Shown here: one piece after another, positions 8,284-17,264 of the stretch
How the letters are laid out: every line of letters starts with the position of its first letter
How positions within the stretch are numbered: position 1 is the stretch's first letter
Assembly: GCA_947496555.1 (NCBI GenBank)
Contig: CANMDH010000018.1
Location: 36,261 to 100,260 of the forward strand
Direction: 5' to 3'
Origin: an uncultured Aquimarina sp.
GTDB lineage: Bacteria > Bacteroidota > Bacteroidia > Flavobacteriales > Flavobacteriaceae
DNA length: 64,000 nt
Notes under the pieces: model-generated
Databases searched by the model: none
The model's input: the letters and a program-made list of their open reading frames with translations, nothing else
What the model was told of the DNA's origin: nothing
Program-made: the position numbers and the translations under genes

Positions 8284-9141
8284 CTATACAGCTTTCAAGC
8301 TTAAATCAAGGTTATAAACCGAATGGGTTAATGCTCCGCTGCTTATATAATCTACTCCGCATTCTGCATACCTACGTACTGTTTTTTCATTAATTCCCCC
8401 ACTCGATTCGGTAAGACAGGTATCACCTATTAACGCTACAGCTTTTCGGGTATCTTCATAATTAAAGTTATCGATCAAAATTCTATATACCCCTGGCGTT
8501 TTAAGTATTTCTTTTATCTCATTAAGATCTCGGGCTTCTACAATGATCTTAAGATCAAGATTGTTATCTGAAAGATATTTTTTTGTTTTTTCAATGGCCT
8601 TGGTAATGCCTCCGGCGAAATCTATATGATTATCTTTTAACATTACCATATCATACAGGGCAAATCGATGATTTTCTCCACCACCTATTTTTACGGCCCA
8701 TTTTTCTAGAGCTCTTATTCCCGGAGTAGTTTTACGTGTATCCAGAATTTTGGTATTTGTGCCTTCAAGAAGTTTTACAAAATAATTTGTCTTGGTAGCG
8801 ATTGCACTCATCCTTTGCATAGCATTAAGCACCAATCTTTCAGCTTTCAAAATAGATTGTGAACTCCCAGACACATAAAAAGCTATATCTCCATGTTTAA
8901 CCGAAGACCCATCTTTTAGTTGCACATCAACCACCATTTCTGGATCTACATAATTAAACACTTTCTTGGCGAATTCAACTCCAGCCAAAACACCTTCATC
9001 TTTTACCAAAAGTTTTGCTTTTCCAGTTGCATTTTCAGGAATACAAGCCAACGAACTGTGATCTCCATCTCCCACATCTTCTCGAATGGCATTGGCAATG
9101 ATCAAATCAATTTCTTTATTGAATTGGACTTCACTAATCAT
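8284..9141 (-). CDS. nadC: Nicotinate-nucleotide pyrophosphorylase (carboxylating)
   Basis: NadC converts quinolinate and phosphoribosyl pyrophosphate to nicotinate mononucleotide, CO2 and pyrophosphate in de novo NAD synthesis. The 285-residue length is standard. The catalytic TRKTTPGIRALEKWAVKIGG segment and the following GENHRFALYDMVMLKDNH (about residues 135-175) carry the conserved Arg, Lys and His residues. The C-terminal SSGGINEKTVRRYAECGVDYIS closes the barrel. It heads the group nadC-yihY-(copy 3). No nadA or nadB is in the window. Confidence 0.96.
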   Translation of the reverse strand: MISEVQFNKEIDLIIANAIREDVGDGDHSSLACIPENATGKAKLLVKDEGVLAGVEFAKKVFNYVDPEMVVDVQLKDGSSVKHGDIAFYVSGSSQSILKAERLVLNAMQRMSAIATKTNYFVKLLEGTNTKILDTRKTTPGIRALEKWAVKIGGGENHRFALYDMVMLKDNHIDFAGGITKAIEKTKKYLSDNNLDLKIIVEARDLNEIKEILKTPGVYRILIDNFNYEDTRKAVALIGDTCLTESSGGINEKTVRRYAECGVDYISSGALTHSVYNLDLSLKAV

Positions 9142-9271
9142 ATTGAATGGTTATTTTTGCTAATGTAAAAAAAGAAGTCGGAAGTACGAAGTGCGAAATA
9201 AAGGGTATTTGTATTTATGCATTATATTGAATAAAAAATTTACCTCCTTTTAGAAATAATTTTTATAGAAA

Positions 9272-9745
9272 ATGAATATCAAATTACTAGCGATTGGCAA
9301 GACAGACAACAAACAACTCGAAGACCTTATTAATAACTATATCAAAAGATTAGGGTTTTATATCAAATTTAATTTTGAGATTATTCCGGATGTCAAAAAT
9401 GCTAAAAACTTAAGCGAGATTCAACAAAAAGAAAAGGAAGGAAAATTAATTTTAAATAAAGTTGAAAATTCTGACTCGTTAATTTTATTAGATGAAAATG
9501 GTAAACAATATAATTCTGTTGGTTTTTCTGATTTTTTACAAAAACATATGAACAGTGGTATAAAACAATTGGTTTTTGTAATCGGTGGGCCTTATGGTTT
9601 TAGTCCAGAAGTGTATAGTCGTGCCAATGGTAAAGTATCTTTATCTAAAATGACTTTTTCGCATCAGATGATACGTTTATTTTTTGTCGAGCAATTGTAT
9701 AGAGGTTTCACCATATTAAAAAATGAGCCTTACCACCATCGATAA
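9272..9745 (+). CDS. rlmH: 23S rRNA (pseudouridine1915-N3)-methyltransferase RlmH
   Basis: RlmH is a SPOUT-fold enzyme that methylates pseudouridine 1915 in helix 69 of 23S rRNA. The 157 residues match the family length. The knot motif VFVIGGPYGFSPEV and the C-terminal SHQMIRLFFVEQLYRGFTI, ending NEPYHH, are diagnostic. The gene stands alone on the plus strand, 130 bp from the divergent nadC. Confidence 0.96.
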   Translation: MNIKLLAIGKTDNKQLEDLINNYIKRLGFYIKFNFEIIPDVKNAKNLSEIQQKEKEGKLILNKVENSDSLILLDENGKQYNSVGFSDFLQKHMNSGIKQLVFVIGGPYGFSPEVYSRANGKVSLSKMTFSHQMIRLFFVEQLYRGFTILKNEPYHHR

Positions 9746-9842
9746 GACTTCAATTAATCTGTTTAAAAGTTCAGATCACAAACAAGTTTAGAAAATAAAA
9801 AACAGGAAGAAAATGACGGCAGATTACTATTTTTTTAATTAT

Positions 9843-9850
9843 TACATTTG
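9843..9850 (+). promoter_or_regulatory. -10 element of the prenyltransferase-maf unit
   Basis: TACATTTG matches TAnnTTTG exactly and sits 22 bp before the ATG at 9873. No strong -33 element is visible. Confidence 0.6.
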
Positions 9851-9872
9851 CTCACTAATCAACTAATCATCT

Positions 9873-10766
9873 ATGCTACCGTACCTGAAGCTTATTAAAT
9901 ATGATAATTTATTGATAATAGCTTTTGCTCAGCTTTGTATTAAATACGGACTTTTTGAACCTTTTGGAGTAGCCATCACACTTAGTGATTTCGGAATGGT
10001 ATTACTCGTCATCGCAACTATTTCTATTGCCGCCGCGGGAAACATAATTATAGCAATTTATAATCAAGAAGGACAAGTTTTGCTACATACCTCTATCACC
10101 GAGAAATCTGCCAATAGGTTATTCGTTATCTTCAATGCAATTGGGGTTCTTATTGGGTTTTATCTATCTAATCTTATAGAGAGACCTGGATTTGCAGCTC
10201 TATTTGTTCTCGTTTCCGGCATCTTTTATATTTATGCTTCGTATTTAAAAGAAATATTGATAGTTAAAAACATTGTTATTGGTGTATTGGCCGCATTAAG
10301 TTTAATAGTAGTAGGAATTTTTGACCTTCTACCTGCCATCACCGAAAAAAACAGAGAATCGCAAACCGTTATATTTTCTATCATACTTGACTATGCTGTG
10401 TTTGCTTTTTTGATCGTCACTTTAAGAGAAATAATCAAAGACTCTATTAATATGGATAGAGATCACAACATTGGAATCAAAACCATTCCTATAGTTTTTG
10501 GTAAAAGCAGAACCATTAAATTAATTGGGGCTGCTGCAATAATACCTATCGCCGCTGTAATTTATTATATCTACACATATCTTTTCTCTAATACACAGGC
10601 AGTTATCTTTGTATTAATATTGCTTATTGCTCCTCTTATATATTTTATGATTAAGAGTTTTACTGCAGAATCTGAAAAGCATATTGTTACTCTAAAAATT
10701 CTTTTAAAGATAATTCTAATTACTGCCTCTATATCTCTGTTGTTTTATCAATTTATTCTGAAATAA
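9873..10766 (+). CDS. UbiA-family prenyltransferase-like membrane protein with lost first Asp motif
   Basis: This 297-residue protein has about eight hydrophobic helices and resembles the UbiA-type geranylgeranyltransferase-like proteins that precede maf in many Flavobacteriaceae. UbiA enzymes bind Mg-prenyl diphosphate with two Asp-rich motifs. The first, normally of the form N-D-x-x-D-x-x-x-D, here reads I-A-I-Y-N-Q-E-G-Q (residues 60-68): all acidic metal ligands at the usual positions are gone. The second (REIIKDSINMDRD, near residue 190) is intact. The protein may act differently, have a different metal site, or be inactive. It is 3 bp upstream of maf. Confidence 0.75.
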   Translation: MLPYLKLIKYDNLLIIAFAQLCIKYGLFEPFGVAITLSDFGMVLLVIATISIAAAGNIIIAIYNQEGQVLLHTSITEKSANRLFVIFNAIGVLIGFYLSNLIERPGFAALFVLVSGIFYIYASYLKEILIVKNIVIGVLAALSLIVVGIFDLLPAITEKNRESQTVIFSIILDYAVFAFLIVTLREIIKDSINMDRDHNIGIKTIPIVFGKSRTIKLIGAAAIIPIAAVIYYIYTYLFSNTQAVIFVLILLIAPLIYFMIKSFTAESEKHIVTLKILLKIILITASISLLFYQFILK

Positions 10767-10769
10767 ACT

Positions 10770-11357
10770 ATGCTAAAAGACATCCTAAAAGATCACACAG
10801 TAGTTCTGGCATCGGGTTCTCCTAGAAGGCAAAAATTCTTTAAAGATCTAGATTTAGATTTCATAATACAGGTAAAAGAAGTTGAAGAAATATATCCAAA
10901 ACACCTTAAAGCTGAAGAAATCTCAGATTATCTTGCGCAACTTAAGGCTGAAGTTTTTTCAGATTTAAAACCAAATGACATAGTAATTACCAGCGACACT
11001 ATCGTATGGCACAACAATAAGGCTCTTGGTAAACCCAAAAACCTAGACGAAGCAAAACAAATGATTGCTTCATTATCCAATGATACACATGAGGTAATAA
11101 CTTCAGTATGTTTTAAGACAACATCTCAAATAAAAGTAGTAAATAATACCACAAAGGTTACATTTAAAAAGCTTACCAAAGAAGAGATAGCGTATTATGT
11201 AAATACGTATAAACCTTTAGACAAAGCCGGAGCTTATGGTATACAAGAATGGATTGGATTTATTGGAATATCAACCATAGAAGGGAGTTATTTTAATGTC
11301 ATGGGATTGCCAACACATCTTGTTTATGAAACGTTAACAACTCTTGCCACATCATAG
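10770..11357 (+). CDS. maf: Maf-like nucleoside triphosphate pyrophosphatase
   Basis: Maf proteins hydrolyse non-canonical or UTP/dTTP-type nucleotides to monophosphates and affect septum formation. The 195-residue protein has the signature ASGSPRRQ at residues 14-21, TSDTIVWHN in the middle, DKAGAYGIQEWIG and SYFNVMGLPTHLV near the end, matching the dTTP/UTP pyrophosphatase group. It follows the prenyltransferase gene with 3 bp between them, so both are probably on one transcript. Confidence 0.93.
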   Translation: MLKDILKDHTVVLASGSPRRQKFFKDLDLDFIIQVKEVEEIYPKHLKAEEISDYLAQLKAEVFSDLKPNDIVITSDTIVWHNNKALGKPKNLDEAKQMIASLSNDTHEVITSVCFKTTSQIKVVNNTTKVTFKKLTKEEIAYYVNTYKPLDKAGAYGIQEWIGFIGISTIEGSYFNVMGLPTHLVYETLTTLATS

Positions 11358-11401
11358 GTTTATTGTACTTTGCAAAGTAGAGGAAATTAATAAACATAGC
11401 T

Positions 11402-12334
11402 ATGAAAAAGTTACTTTTGCTGTCGGGAATATTAGGCGTTTTGGTACTGATCGCTTGTAGTAATATCAAAGCAGATTCATCAAACAAAATAAGTAAGACT
11501 ACTATTGAAGATAATAAAAGATCCCCTAAAAAACTTTCTGAAGCTTTTAAGCAATATTGGTATGCCGGTAATGCCGAAATAACGTCCTATCAACTTGAAC
11601 AAGCTCGATATGGTGAAATTAGAACAGGTAAAGCCGTTCTGATTTATGTTACCGAAGACTTTTTACCCAAAGTACAAGTAAAAGCAGATGGACAAAATCC
11701 TAATAATATACCCGTATTAAAACTTAATGCTACCAAAAAATTTAATACCGGTATTTATCCATATTCGATTATGCAGAGTACCTTTTATCCGGTTACAGAT
11801 AATCAACATGCCATAAAAGTATCAAGCTCTATGCAAGAATGGTGCGGCCATGTGTATACACAATTAAATAATCGAAAAAAATTCGAGATTATGTCTCACT
11901 CCTATTTTCAGAATGAGGCCGATCAAGAGTTTTCTTTAGATAAAGCTATTCTGGAAAATGAACTTTGGACCAAAATACGGATCAATCCTGATGATCTTCC
12001 GCAAGGAGACATTAAAATCATTCCTTCTTTTGAATATACTCGATTACGGCATAAGGAAATCAAAGCATATGCTGCAAAAGCTTCTCTCAAAAATGAAGGT
12101 AGTACAAACATTTATACTGTCGAATACCCTAAATTAAACAGAAATATTAGTATAACCTTTAACAGCTCTTTTCCTTACGAAATTGAAAGTTGGACAGAGA
12201 CTTTTAAAAGTGGTTTCGGACCTAATGCCAAAGAACTCACAACAAAAGCTACCAAAATCGAGCAAATTAAATCTGCCTATTGGGGTAAGAATAATAACAA
12301 AGACGAAATTCTGAGAAAAGAACTGGGATTATAA
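11402..12334 (+). CDS. Conserved lipoprotein downstream of maf
   Basis: This 310-residue predicted lipoprotein has the lipobox LIACS with Cys19. It belongs to a conserved Bacteroidota group usually found just after maf. Some databases name the group after Maf, but nothing in the sequence resembles a Maf domain. The mature part is rich in beta-strand patterns and contains SSMQEWCGHVYTQLN. Its role is unknown; it is probably anchored to the outer or inner membrane facing the periplasm. It lies 44 bp after maf and may be co-transcribed. Confidence 0.8.
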   Translation: MKKLLLLSGILGVLVLIACSNIKADSSNKISKTTIEDNKRSPKKLSEAFKQYWYAGNAEITSYQLEQARYGEIRTGKAVLIYVTEDFLPKVQVKADGQNPNNIPVLKLNATKKFNTGIYPYSIMQSTFYPVTDNQHAIKVSSSMQEWCGHVYTQLNNRKKFEIMSHSYFQNEADQEFSLDKAILENELWTKIRINPDDLPQGDIKIIPSFEYTRLRHKEIKAYAAKASLKNEGSTNIYTVEYPKLNRNISITFNSSFPYEIESWTETFKSGFGPNAKELTTKATKIEQIKSAYWGKNNNKDEILRKELGL

Positions 12335-12361
12335 ACACATACCATAAAGCCAAATATTATT

Positions 12362-12649
12362 ATGAAAAAATTGACAGAATCTGAGATTCAAGAACAATTA
12401 AAAGAAATCGATGGTTGGGAGTATAATGAAAATGCAATTCATACTACTTTCGAATTCAACGATTTTAAAGATGCTTTTTCCGTAATGACTCGTATCGCAT
12501 TTGAAGCAGAATTACAACAACACCATCCCGATTGGTCCAACGTATACAACAAACTACAAATTAGTCTTTCTACACACGATGCCGGAGGAGTTACTGAAAA
12601 TGATTTTAATCTTGCCAAAACCATTGAAGACATTATCCAAGGCGAATAA
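12362..12649 (+). CDS. phhB: 4a-hydroxytetrahydrobiopterin dehydratase
   Basis: Pterin-4a-carbinolamine dehydratase recycles the pterin cofactor of aromatic amino acid hydroxylases. The 95 residues match the family. The active-site region QHHPDWSNVYNKLQISLSTH (about residues 57-76) carries the catalytic histidines, and the C-terminal DFNLAKTIE helix is present. It starts 27 bp after the lipoprotein gene. No phenylalanine hydroxylase gene is nearby. Confidence 0.95.
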   Translation: MKKLTESEIQEQLKEIDGWEYNENAIHTTFEFNDFKDAFSVMTRIAFEAELQQHHPDWSNVYNKLQISLSTHDAGGVTENDFNLAKTIEDIIQGE

Positions 12650-12703
12650 TTTCTGAAGACCAGAAAATCATATTCTCATTTTTGAATGGATGTCACACAA
12701 ACA

Positions 12704-12735
12704 TTTGCCAAAAACTTGGTTTCTACTTATGTTTG
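12704..12735 (+). promoter_or_regulatory. Promoter of the YebC-family gene
   Basis: TTTG at 12704-12707, a 20-bp spacer, then TATGTTTG at 12728-12735 match the Bacteroidota promoter consensus. The start codon follows 23 bp later. Confidence 0.75.
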
Positions 12736-12758
12736 TATTTAGATTTTAAAATTAGCAT

Positions 12759-13478
12759 ATGGGAAGAGCTTTTGAATTTAGAAAAGCACGTAAAATGAAA
12801 CGTTGGTCTGCTATGGCCAAGGCGTTTACCAGAATAGGTAAAGACATAGTAATGGCAGTAAAAGAAGGTGGCCCAGATCCAGCTTCTAACTCTCGTCTAA
12901 GAGCCGTTATACAGAATGCGAAGTCTGTAAACATGCCCAAAGATAATATTGAAAGAGCAATCAAAAAGGCTTCAGATAAAGAACAAGGAGATTATAAAGA
13001 AGTACTTTTTGAAGGATATGCTCCTCATGGTATCGCTATATTAGTAGAAACTGCAACAGACAATAACAATAGAACCGTAGCCAATATTCGATCTTATTTT
13101 AATAAGTGTGATGGAAATTTAGGTACTTCGGGATCTGTAGAATTTATGTTTGATCACACCTGTAACTTTAGAATAAATGGCGAAGGTATTGATCCAGAAG
13201 AACTAGAACTTGAGTTTATAGATTTTGGTGCTGAAGAAGTATTTCAGGATGACGATGGAATTTTAATTTATGCTCCTTTTGGAAGTTTTGGCGCTATACA
13301 AAAAGAGCTCGAAAGCCGAAATATTGAGATTTTATCATCCGGTTTCGAACGTATTCCACAGGTTACCAAAAAATTAACTCCAGAGCAGGCTGCCGATGTT
13401 GAAAAGTTGCTGGAAAAAATCGAAGAAGATGATGATGTACAAAACGTATATCATACCATGGAAGAAATTTCTATTTGA
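12759..13478 (+). CDS. YebC/PmpR-family protein (TACO1-like)
   Basis: This 239-residue YebC/TACO1-family protein belongs to a group described as transcriptional regulators and, more recently, as factors that help ribosomes translate proline-rich stretches. It has the N-terminal domain (GRAFEFRKARKMKRWSAMAK, FTRIGKDI), then NSRLRAVIQNAKSVNMPKDN, and the acidic middle and C-terminal domains. It stands alone with its own promoter and is followed by a strong palindromic terminator. Family assignment is sure; the molecular role is not shown by sequence. Confidence 0.95.
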   Translation: MGRAFEFRKARKMKRWSAMAKAFTRIGKDIVMAVKEGGPDPASNSRLRAVIQNAKSVNMPKDNIERAIKKASDKEQGDYKEVLFEGYAPHGIAILVETATDNNNRTVANIRSYFNKCDGNLGTSGSVEFMFDHTCNFRINGEGIDPEELELEFIDFGAEEVFQDDDGILIYAPFGSFGAIQKELESRNIEILSSGFERIPQVTKKLTPEQAADVEKLLEKIEEDDDVQNVYHTMEEISI

Positions 13479-13500
13479 TTTTGGAATTAAAAAATAAGTT

Positions 13501-13534
13501 AATAAAAAGTTAAAGAATTCTTTAACTTTTTATT
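13501..13534 (+). terminator. 34-bp perfect palindrome, terminator of the YebC gene
   Basis: Positions 13501-13534 form a perfect palindrome centred on GAATTC: the arm AATAAAAAGTTAAAGAA is followed directly by its reverse complement. It starts 22 bp past the YebC stop, and a T-run continues downstream. It should fold as an AT-rich hairpin and probably ends the transcript. It lies just upstream of the lipoprotein gene promoter, so a role as an operator cannot be excluded. Confidence 0.7.
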
Positions 13535-13581
13535 TTTTTTTGCTAGTTTCGCGCCTCAAATTAATTAAACCCAAATTTAAC

Positions 13582-14067
13582 ATGAAAAAAATTACTTATT
13601 TATTCATTCTTGCAACCTCTTTAATTGTATCATCTTGTTCTAGCGATGATGATAGTGGTGCTACTTTATCAAATTCTATGACTTATGGTGGTGAGGAAAT
13701 TTCTATTTCTTCTGCAGTAATAGAAGACTATGGAGCAGATTTTGGTACGTACAACTATGATTTCACTTTTGAAGGTACTACTAACGACACAAATTACACG
13801 TTCTATGCAGAGTTATTCTCTCCTATAATTGAAGGAGAAACTGGATTTAGAACCGGAACTTTTAACTATACTACGAGTGAGCCAAATGAGCCAGCTTTCT
13901 TTTTTACTATTGCCTATATAGAAGTAAACAATACAAAGATTAATGTAGACGGGGGTAAAATTATTGTTTCTGGTGCGGGAACTAATTTCACGTTTACTAC
14001 AGATGTTGCATTAGCTAACGATACTTCATTGAACATTTCGTACAGTGGAGAATTTCAATTTCAATAG
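13582..14067 (+). CDS. Small secreted lipoprotein
   Basis: This 161-residue lipoprotein starts at ATG 13582; an upstream in-frame extension to 13540 would spoil the signal peptide. The signal peptide is MKKITYLFILATSLIVSSC with the lipidated Cys19. It is followed by SSDDDSG, the Ser/Asp-rich signal that sends Bacteroidota lipoproteins to the cell surface. The mature part is strand-rich (NYTFYAELFSP, FTTDVALANDTSLNISYSGEF) and resembles small beta-sandwich surface proteins. No function is recognised. A clear terminator follows. Confidence 0.8.
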   Translation: MKKITYLFILATSLIVSSCSSDDDSGATLSNSMTYGGEEISISSAVIEDYGADFGTYNYDFTFEGTTNDTNYTFYAELFSPIIEGETGFRTGTFNYTTSEPNEPAFFFTIAYIEVNNTKINVDGGKIIVSGAGTNFTFTTDVALANDTSLNISYSGEFQFQ

Positions 14068-14100
14068 TTAATCTATATTAACAATCTTAACCAAAAATAA

Positions 14101-14129
14101 AAAGGCTGCCAATAATTTGGGCGGTCTTT
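14101..14129 (+). terminator. Rho-independent terminator
   Basis: AAAGGCTGCC (14101-14110) pairs with GGCGGTCTTT (14120-14129), allowing two G-U pairs, and is followed by TTTTGTTTTG. It ends the transcript of the small lipoprotein gene. Confidence 0.8.
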
Positions 14130-14180
14130 TTGTTTTGTAATATTTATTACTTTTATTCGACTACATACTAAATCAATCAT

Positions 14181-14681
14181 ATGAAAAAATCTGTTGTATT
14201 CCTTATACTCTTCATTGGAAGCTTTTCTTATGCTCAAAATATGAATAACAATACTTTACAGGAAATTATTCAAAAAAATGCAGATACTTTAGGTGGAGTA
14301 CTTGGCAATTGGAAATTCATTTACAAAGAAACACCGATGCTTTGCGTAACGGATGAGGCAAACAACAGAATGCGAATTATTGCGCCTATTACAGAGTCTG
14401 ATAATCTTGATAAAGAGCTGTTATTGGATTCGCTGACCGCAAATTTTCATTCGGCATTAGATGTAAAATATGCTATTTCTAATGGGATTCTATGGTCTGT
14501 ATATATCCATCCATTAAAAGAGCTAACCAATGAGCAAGTAGAAAGTGCTATATCACAAGTATACTTTGCGGCCCAAACATTTGGCTCTACATTTACCAGT
14601 ACAGAATTGATCTTTGGGGGAAGAAACGCGGAAGAAAAACAACCAGAAGAAATAAAAAAGGAGAAACTTCGCAAGTTTTAA
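14181..14681 (+). CDS. Secreted protein of unknown function
   Basis: This 166-residue protein has a signal peptide (about 1-19, ending SYAQ). I do not recognise a family with confidence. The middle (residues about 50-145) alternates helix and strand in a way that recalls the YbjN/CesT-type chaperone fold (NRMRIIAPITESDNLDKELL, then VESAISQVYFAAQTFGSTF), but this is only an impression. The last 15 residues are highly charged (EEKQPEEIKKEKLRKF). It overlaps the converging acyltransferase gene by 4 bp. Confidence 0.65.
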   Translation: MKKSVVFLILFIGSFSYAQNMNNNTLQEIIQKNADTLGGVLGNWKFIYKETPMLCVTDEANNRMRIIAPITESDNLDKELLLDSLTANFHSALDVKYAISNGILWSVYIHPLKELTNEQVESAISQVYFAAQTFGSTFTSTELIFGGRNAEEKQPEEIKKEKLRKF

Positions 14682-15232
14682 TCTACATCAAAACTATATT
14701 TTGCAACTTTTCCTTTCACTCCCTTAAAGAAGGCATACATAAACTCCATATCTTTTTCCATATCATCGGTTGGGTAAAATGGCTCAGAAATTGAATTTTG
14801 TTTTCTTCCAAAATCAAAAGTCACCATGATGATAGGTACTTGTGCAGCTTTGGCAATATGATAAAACCCTGTTTTCCATTCTTTTACCCTTTTCCTGGTA
14901 CCTTCGGGGGCTATTGCCAATCTCAATTCATCCCTTTTCCTAAATATTTCAGCAATGGCTTCCACTTTATTCTGCCCCGGTGTTCTATCAAGTGGAATCC
15001 CGCCCACTTTTCTAAAATACCAACCTAAGGGCCATTTAAAAAGCTCCTTTTTTCCTAAAAAACTAATTTTTAAGTTGGCCAATTGCCTTACAAGTAGTCC
15101 AATATAGAAATCATGCCAACTAGTATGAGGTACTACAATAACCAAGCACTTCTTGATACTTTCACCATTAAAATCTCCTATCAGCTTCCAGCCCAAAATT
15201 TTATGATATATAAAGGAAGAAAAACGTTTCAT
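14678..15232 (-). CDS. 1-acyl-glycerol-3-phosphate acyltransferase-like protein
   Basis: This 184-residue protein is of the PlsC-type acyltransferase superfamily. The catalytic H-x4-D motif is His36-Asp41 (HTSWHD), the substrate-binding PEGTR is at 109-113, and the second block FLGKKELFKWPLGW lies between. It is shorter than classical PlsC and resembles the small Bacteroidota variants that acylate lysophospholipids or other glycerolipids. The stop of the upstream KdsB-fusion gene is 25 bp away, so both are probably one transcription unit, linking it loosely to envelope lipid assembly. Confidence 0.88.
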   Translation of the reverse strand: MKRFSSFIYHKILGWKLIGDFNGESIKKCLVIVVPHTSWHDFYIGLLVRQLANLKISFLGKKELFKWPLGWYFRKVGGIPLDRTPGQNKVEAIAEIFRKRDELRLAIAPEGTRKRVKEWKTGFYHIAKAAQVPIIMVTFDFGRKQNSISEPFYPTDDMEKDMEFMYAFFKGVKGKVAKYSFDVD

Positions 15233-15257
15233 ATAAAATTTAAGAAGTCAAAAGGTA

Positions 15258-17135
15258 TTATAAAGAACGATAAATCTCCTTTAAAACATTAGCATTTACT
15301 TTTGTTCTCCAATCAGAGCCAAGTGCATTTTCCCAAAGAGGCTCTAGACTTAAAGCTACACTTGTCATTACATCTAATTGATCTTCGGTCACATTTGCAC
15401 AAACTCTTTCGGGAAGCGTAATCCCATGACATTCTTTCATCTTTTTAAAGATAGCAACACCTTCGGGATAATATTTTTCCAATTTATCAAAAACAATACA
15501 ATTTCCAATTCCATGTTTTACACCCAAAACATAGGCTAATCCATAACTCATAGCATGGGCAACACCTACCTGAGAATAAGCAATACTCATACCTCCATGC
15601 CAGGAAGCCATCATCAATTTCGCGTCAGCCTCTTCTTTTCTAAGATTATCGCCTAAGAAGATTTCTTTACATAAATCCAATGCTTTTTCTCCATAACTTT
15701 GGCTAAATGCATTTAAATATGTCCCGTCAAGAGATTCTACACAATGTATATAACAATCCATACCAGTATAAAACCATTGATCTTTTGGCACATCTTTAAT
15801 AAGTTCTGGATCCAAGATCACCTGATCAAAAGGTGTGAAATCTGAATTGATTCCCAATTTACGTTTGGGCCCTGTAAGTACCGTTGTTCTAGATACTTCG
15901 GCTCCTGTTCCGGAAATTGTGGGAACCCCAACATGAAACACCGCTTTATTTTTAACAAGGTCCCACCCCTGGTAATCCGAAGCACTTCCTGGATTTGTAA
16001 GCATAATAGCAACTGCTTTACTCAAATCCAGCATTGATCCTCCACCTATACCTAATATACCACTAGGAATAAATTGATAATCCCTTTTTATTTTAGAAAC
16101 AATTTCGTCGACCTGAGAAGTCTTTGGTTCTTCGGCAGTAGACACATAAATTATTTCGTCAATCGAGGACAAAGGGATTCTATCTTCTATAAAAGAGGTA
16201 TTATTTTCAAAAACACTATCTATCAAATAAATAAACGGAGCAATACCTTTACGTTCACAGGAGATAATTCCTCCTATCTGATTGAAAGATCCTTTTCCAA
16301 ATACTACTTTAGGTACCATTGGAAAATTTCTATGATTAGAAGTATACACTTCGGAAGCGGTAGCTATATATTTCGTACTCAAAATATCTTCTGTATTAAT
16401 TAATTTCTTTGCTCTTTCTAAATCTTCCGGGGTATCAATTTCAACACCTTCGTGTTGTGTTTCTATCATTTTAATATTTTTACCATACTCGAGGTATCGT
16501 ATGCATTCAATTTTTTCTGAAGCCTCTAAAGAACGCATGGGGAGGTTATAAAAATCTAGTATGGCTTGTTTCCTAAAGGCGTAGACACCTTTGTGTTTAT
16601 GGTATGTATAGTCTAATTCTTTATCACGTGGGTAGGGAATCGGTGCACGAGAAAAATATAAGGCATAATCGTTTTCATCCACAATTACCTTAACGCTATT
16701 AGGATTCATTATATCATCCCAATCACTTATTGGAGTCATAAGGCTTGCCAGATCAATACGATCAGAATCATCTTCATAAAATACGTTGAGAACTTTTTCT
16801 AAACTTTCACGATCCGTAAATGGTTCATCACCTTGCACATTTACAACAATATCAACATCCATATCCTCTACGGCCTCGGCAATTCTGTCACTACCACAAC
16901 TATGCTCCTTTTTGCTCATAATAGCTTTCCCGCCATGAGACTTAATTTCCTGATATATAATGTCACTATCTGTGACGACATATACCGATTCAAAAAGTCC
17001 TGAGTTAATGGTGGCTTCATACGTTCTTCTAATGACGGTCTTACCGCCCAAGTCTTGCATTAATTTACCCGGAAATCGCGTGGCAGCATACCTCGCAGGT
17101 ATCATTGCGATGATTTTTAAAGTATTTTTGTTCAA
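15258..17135 (-). CDS. Fused CMP-Kdo synthetase (KdsB) and iron-dependent Kdo 8-oxidase-like enzyme (KdnB)
   Basis: This single open frame of 625 residues holds two enzymes. Residues 1 to about 245 are 3-deoxy-manno-octulosonate cytidylyltransferase ([39 protein letters not shown]), which activates Kdo for lipid A. After a linker, residues about 268-625 form a group III iron alcohol dehydrogenase: NAD site [13 protein letters not shown], iron ligands D460, H464, H527 and H541. The closest described relative by motif is KdnB of Shewanella, which oxidises Kdo at C8 on the way to 8-amino-Kdo. The aminotransferase partner KdnA is not in this window. No frameshift or internal stop is seen. A -10 element lies at 17159-17166. 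Confidence 0.85.
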   Translation of the reverse strand: MNKNTLKIIAMIPARYAATRFPGKLMQDLGGKTVIRRTYEATINSGLFESVYVVTDSDIIYQEIKSHGGKAIMSKKEHSCGSDRIAEAVEDMDVDIVVNVQGDEPFTDRESLEKVLNVFYEDDSDRIDLASLMTPISDWDDIMNPNSVKVIVDENDYALYFSRAPIPYPRDKELDYTYHKHKGVYAFRKQAILDFYNLPMRSLEASEKIECIRYLEYGKNIKMIETQHEGVEIDTPEDLERAKKLINTEDILSTKYIATASEVYTSNHRNFPMVPKVVFGKGSFNQIGGIISCERKGIAPFIYLIDSVFENNTSFIEDRIPLSSIDEIIYVSTAEEPKTSQVDEIVSKIKRDYQFIPSGILGIGGGSMLDLSKAVAIMLTNPGSASDYQGWDLVKNKAVFHVGVPTISGTGAEVSRTTVLTGPKRKLGINSDFTPFDQVILDPELIKDVPKDQWFYTGMDCYIHCVESLDGTYLNAFSQSYGEKALDLCKEIFLGDNLRKEEADAKLMMASWHGGMSIAYSQVGVAHAMSYGLAYVLGVKHGIGNCIVFDKLEKYYPEGVAIFKKMKECHGITLPERVCANVTEDQLDVMTSVALSLEPLWENALGSDWRTKVNANVLKEIYRSL

Positions 17136-17158
17136 AGTTTGTTGCTTTTCTGGATTTG

Positions 17159-17166
17159 CAAATTTA
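17159..17166 (-). promoter_or_regulatory. -10 element of the KdsB-fusion gene
   Basis: TAAATTTG on the minus strand matches TAnnTTTG and sits 23 bp before the start codon of the fusion gene. Confidence 0.55.
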
Positions 17167-17264
17167 ACTTTTTTAAATCAATTTTCCTGCCATCATGTAT
17201 TTTTAGTTTCACATAATTGTCTTAAAAATATCTTAAATCGATGTAAACAAAGGACTTAAATATA

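Noticed and set aside
11402-12334. Maf/septum-formation name for the lipoprotein
   Set aside because: The name derives from its neighbour; there is no Maf motif and there is a clear lipobox.
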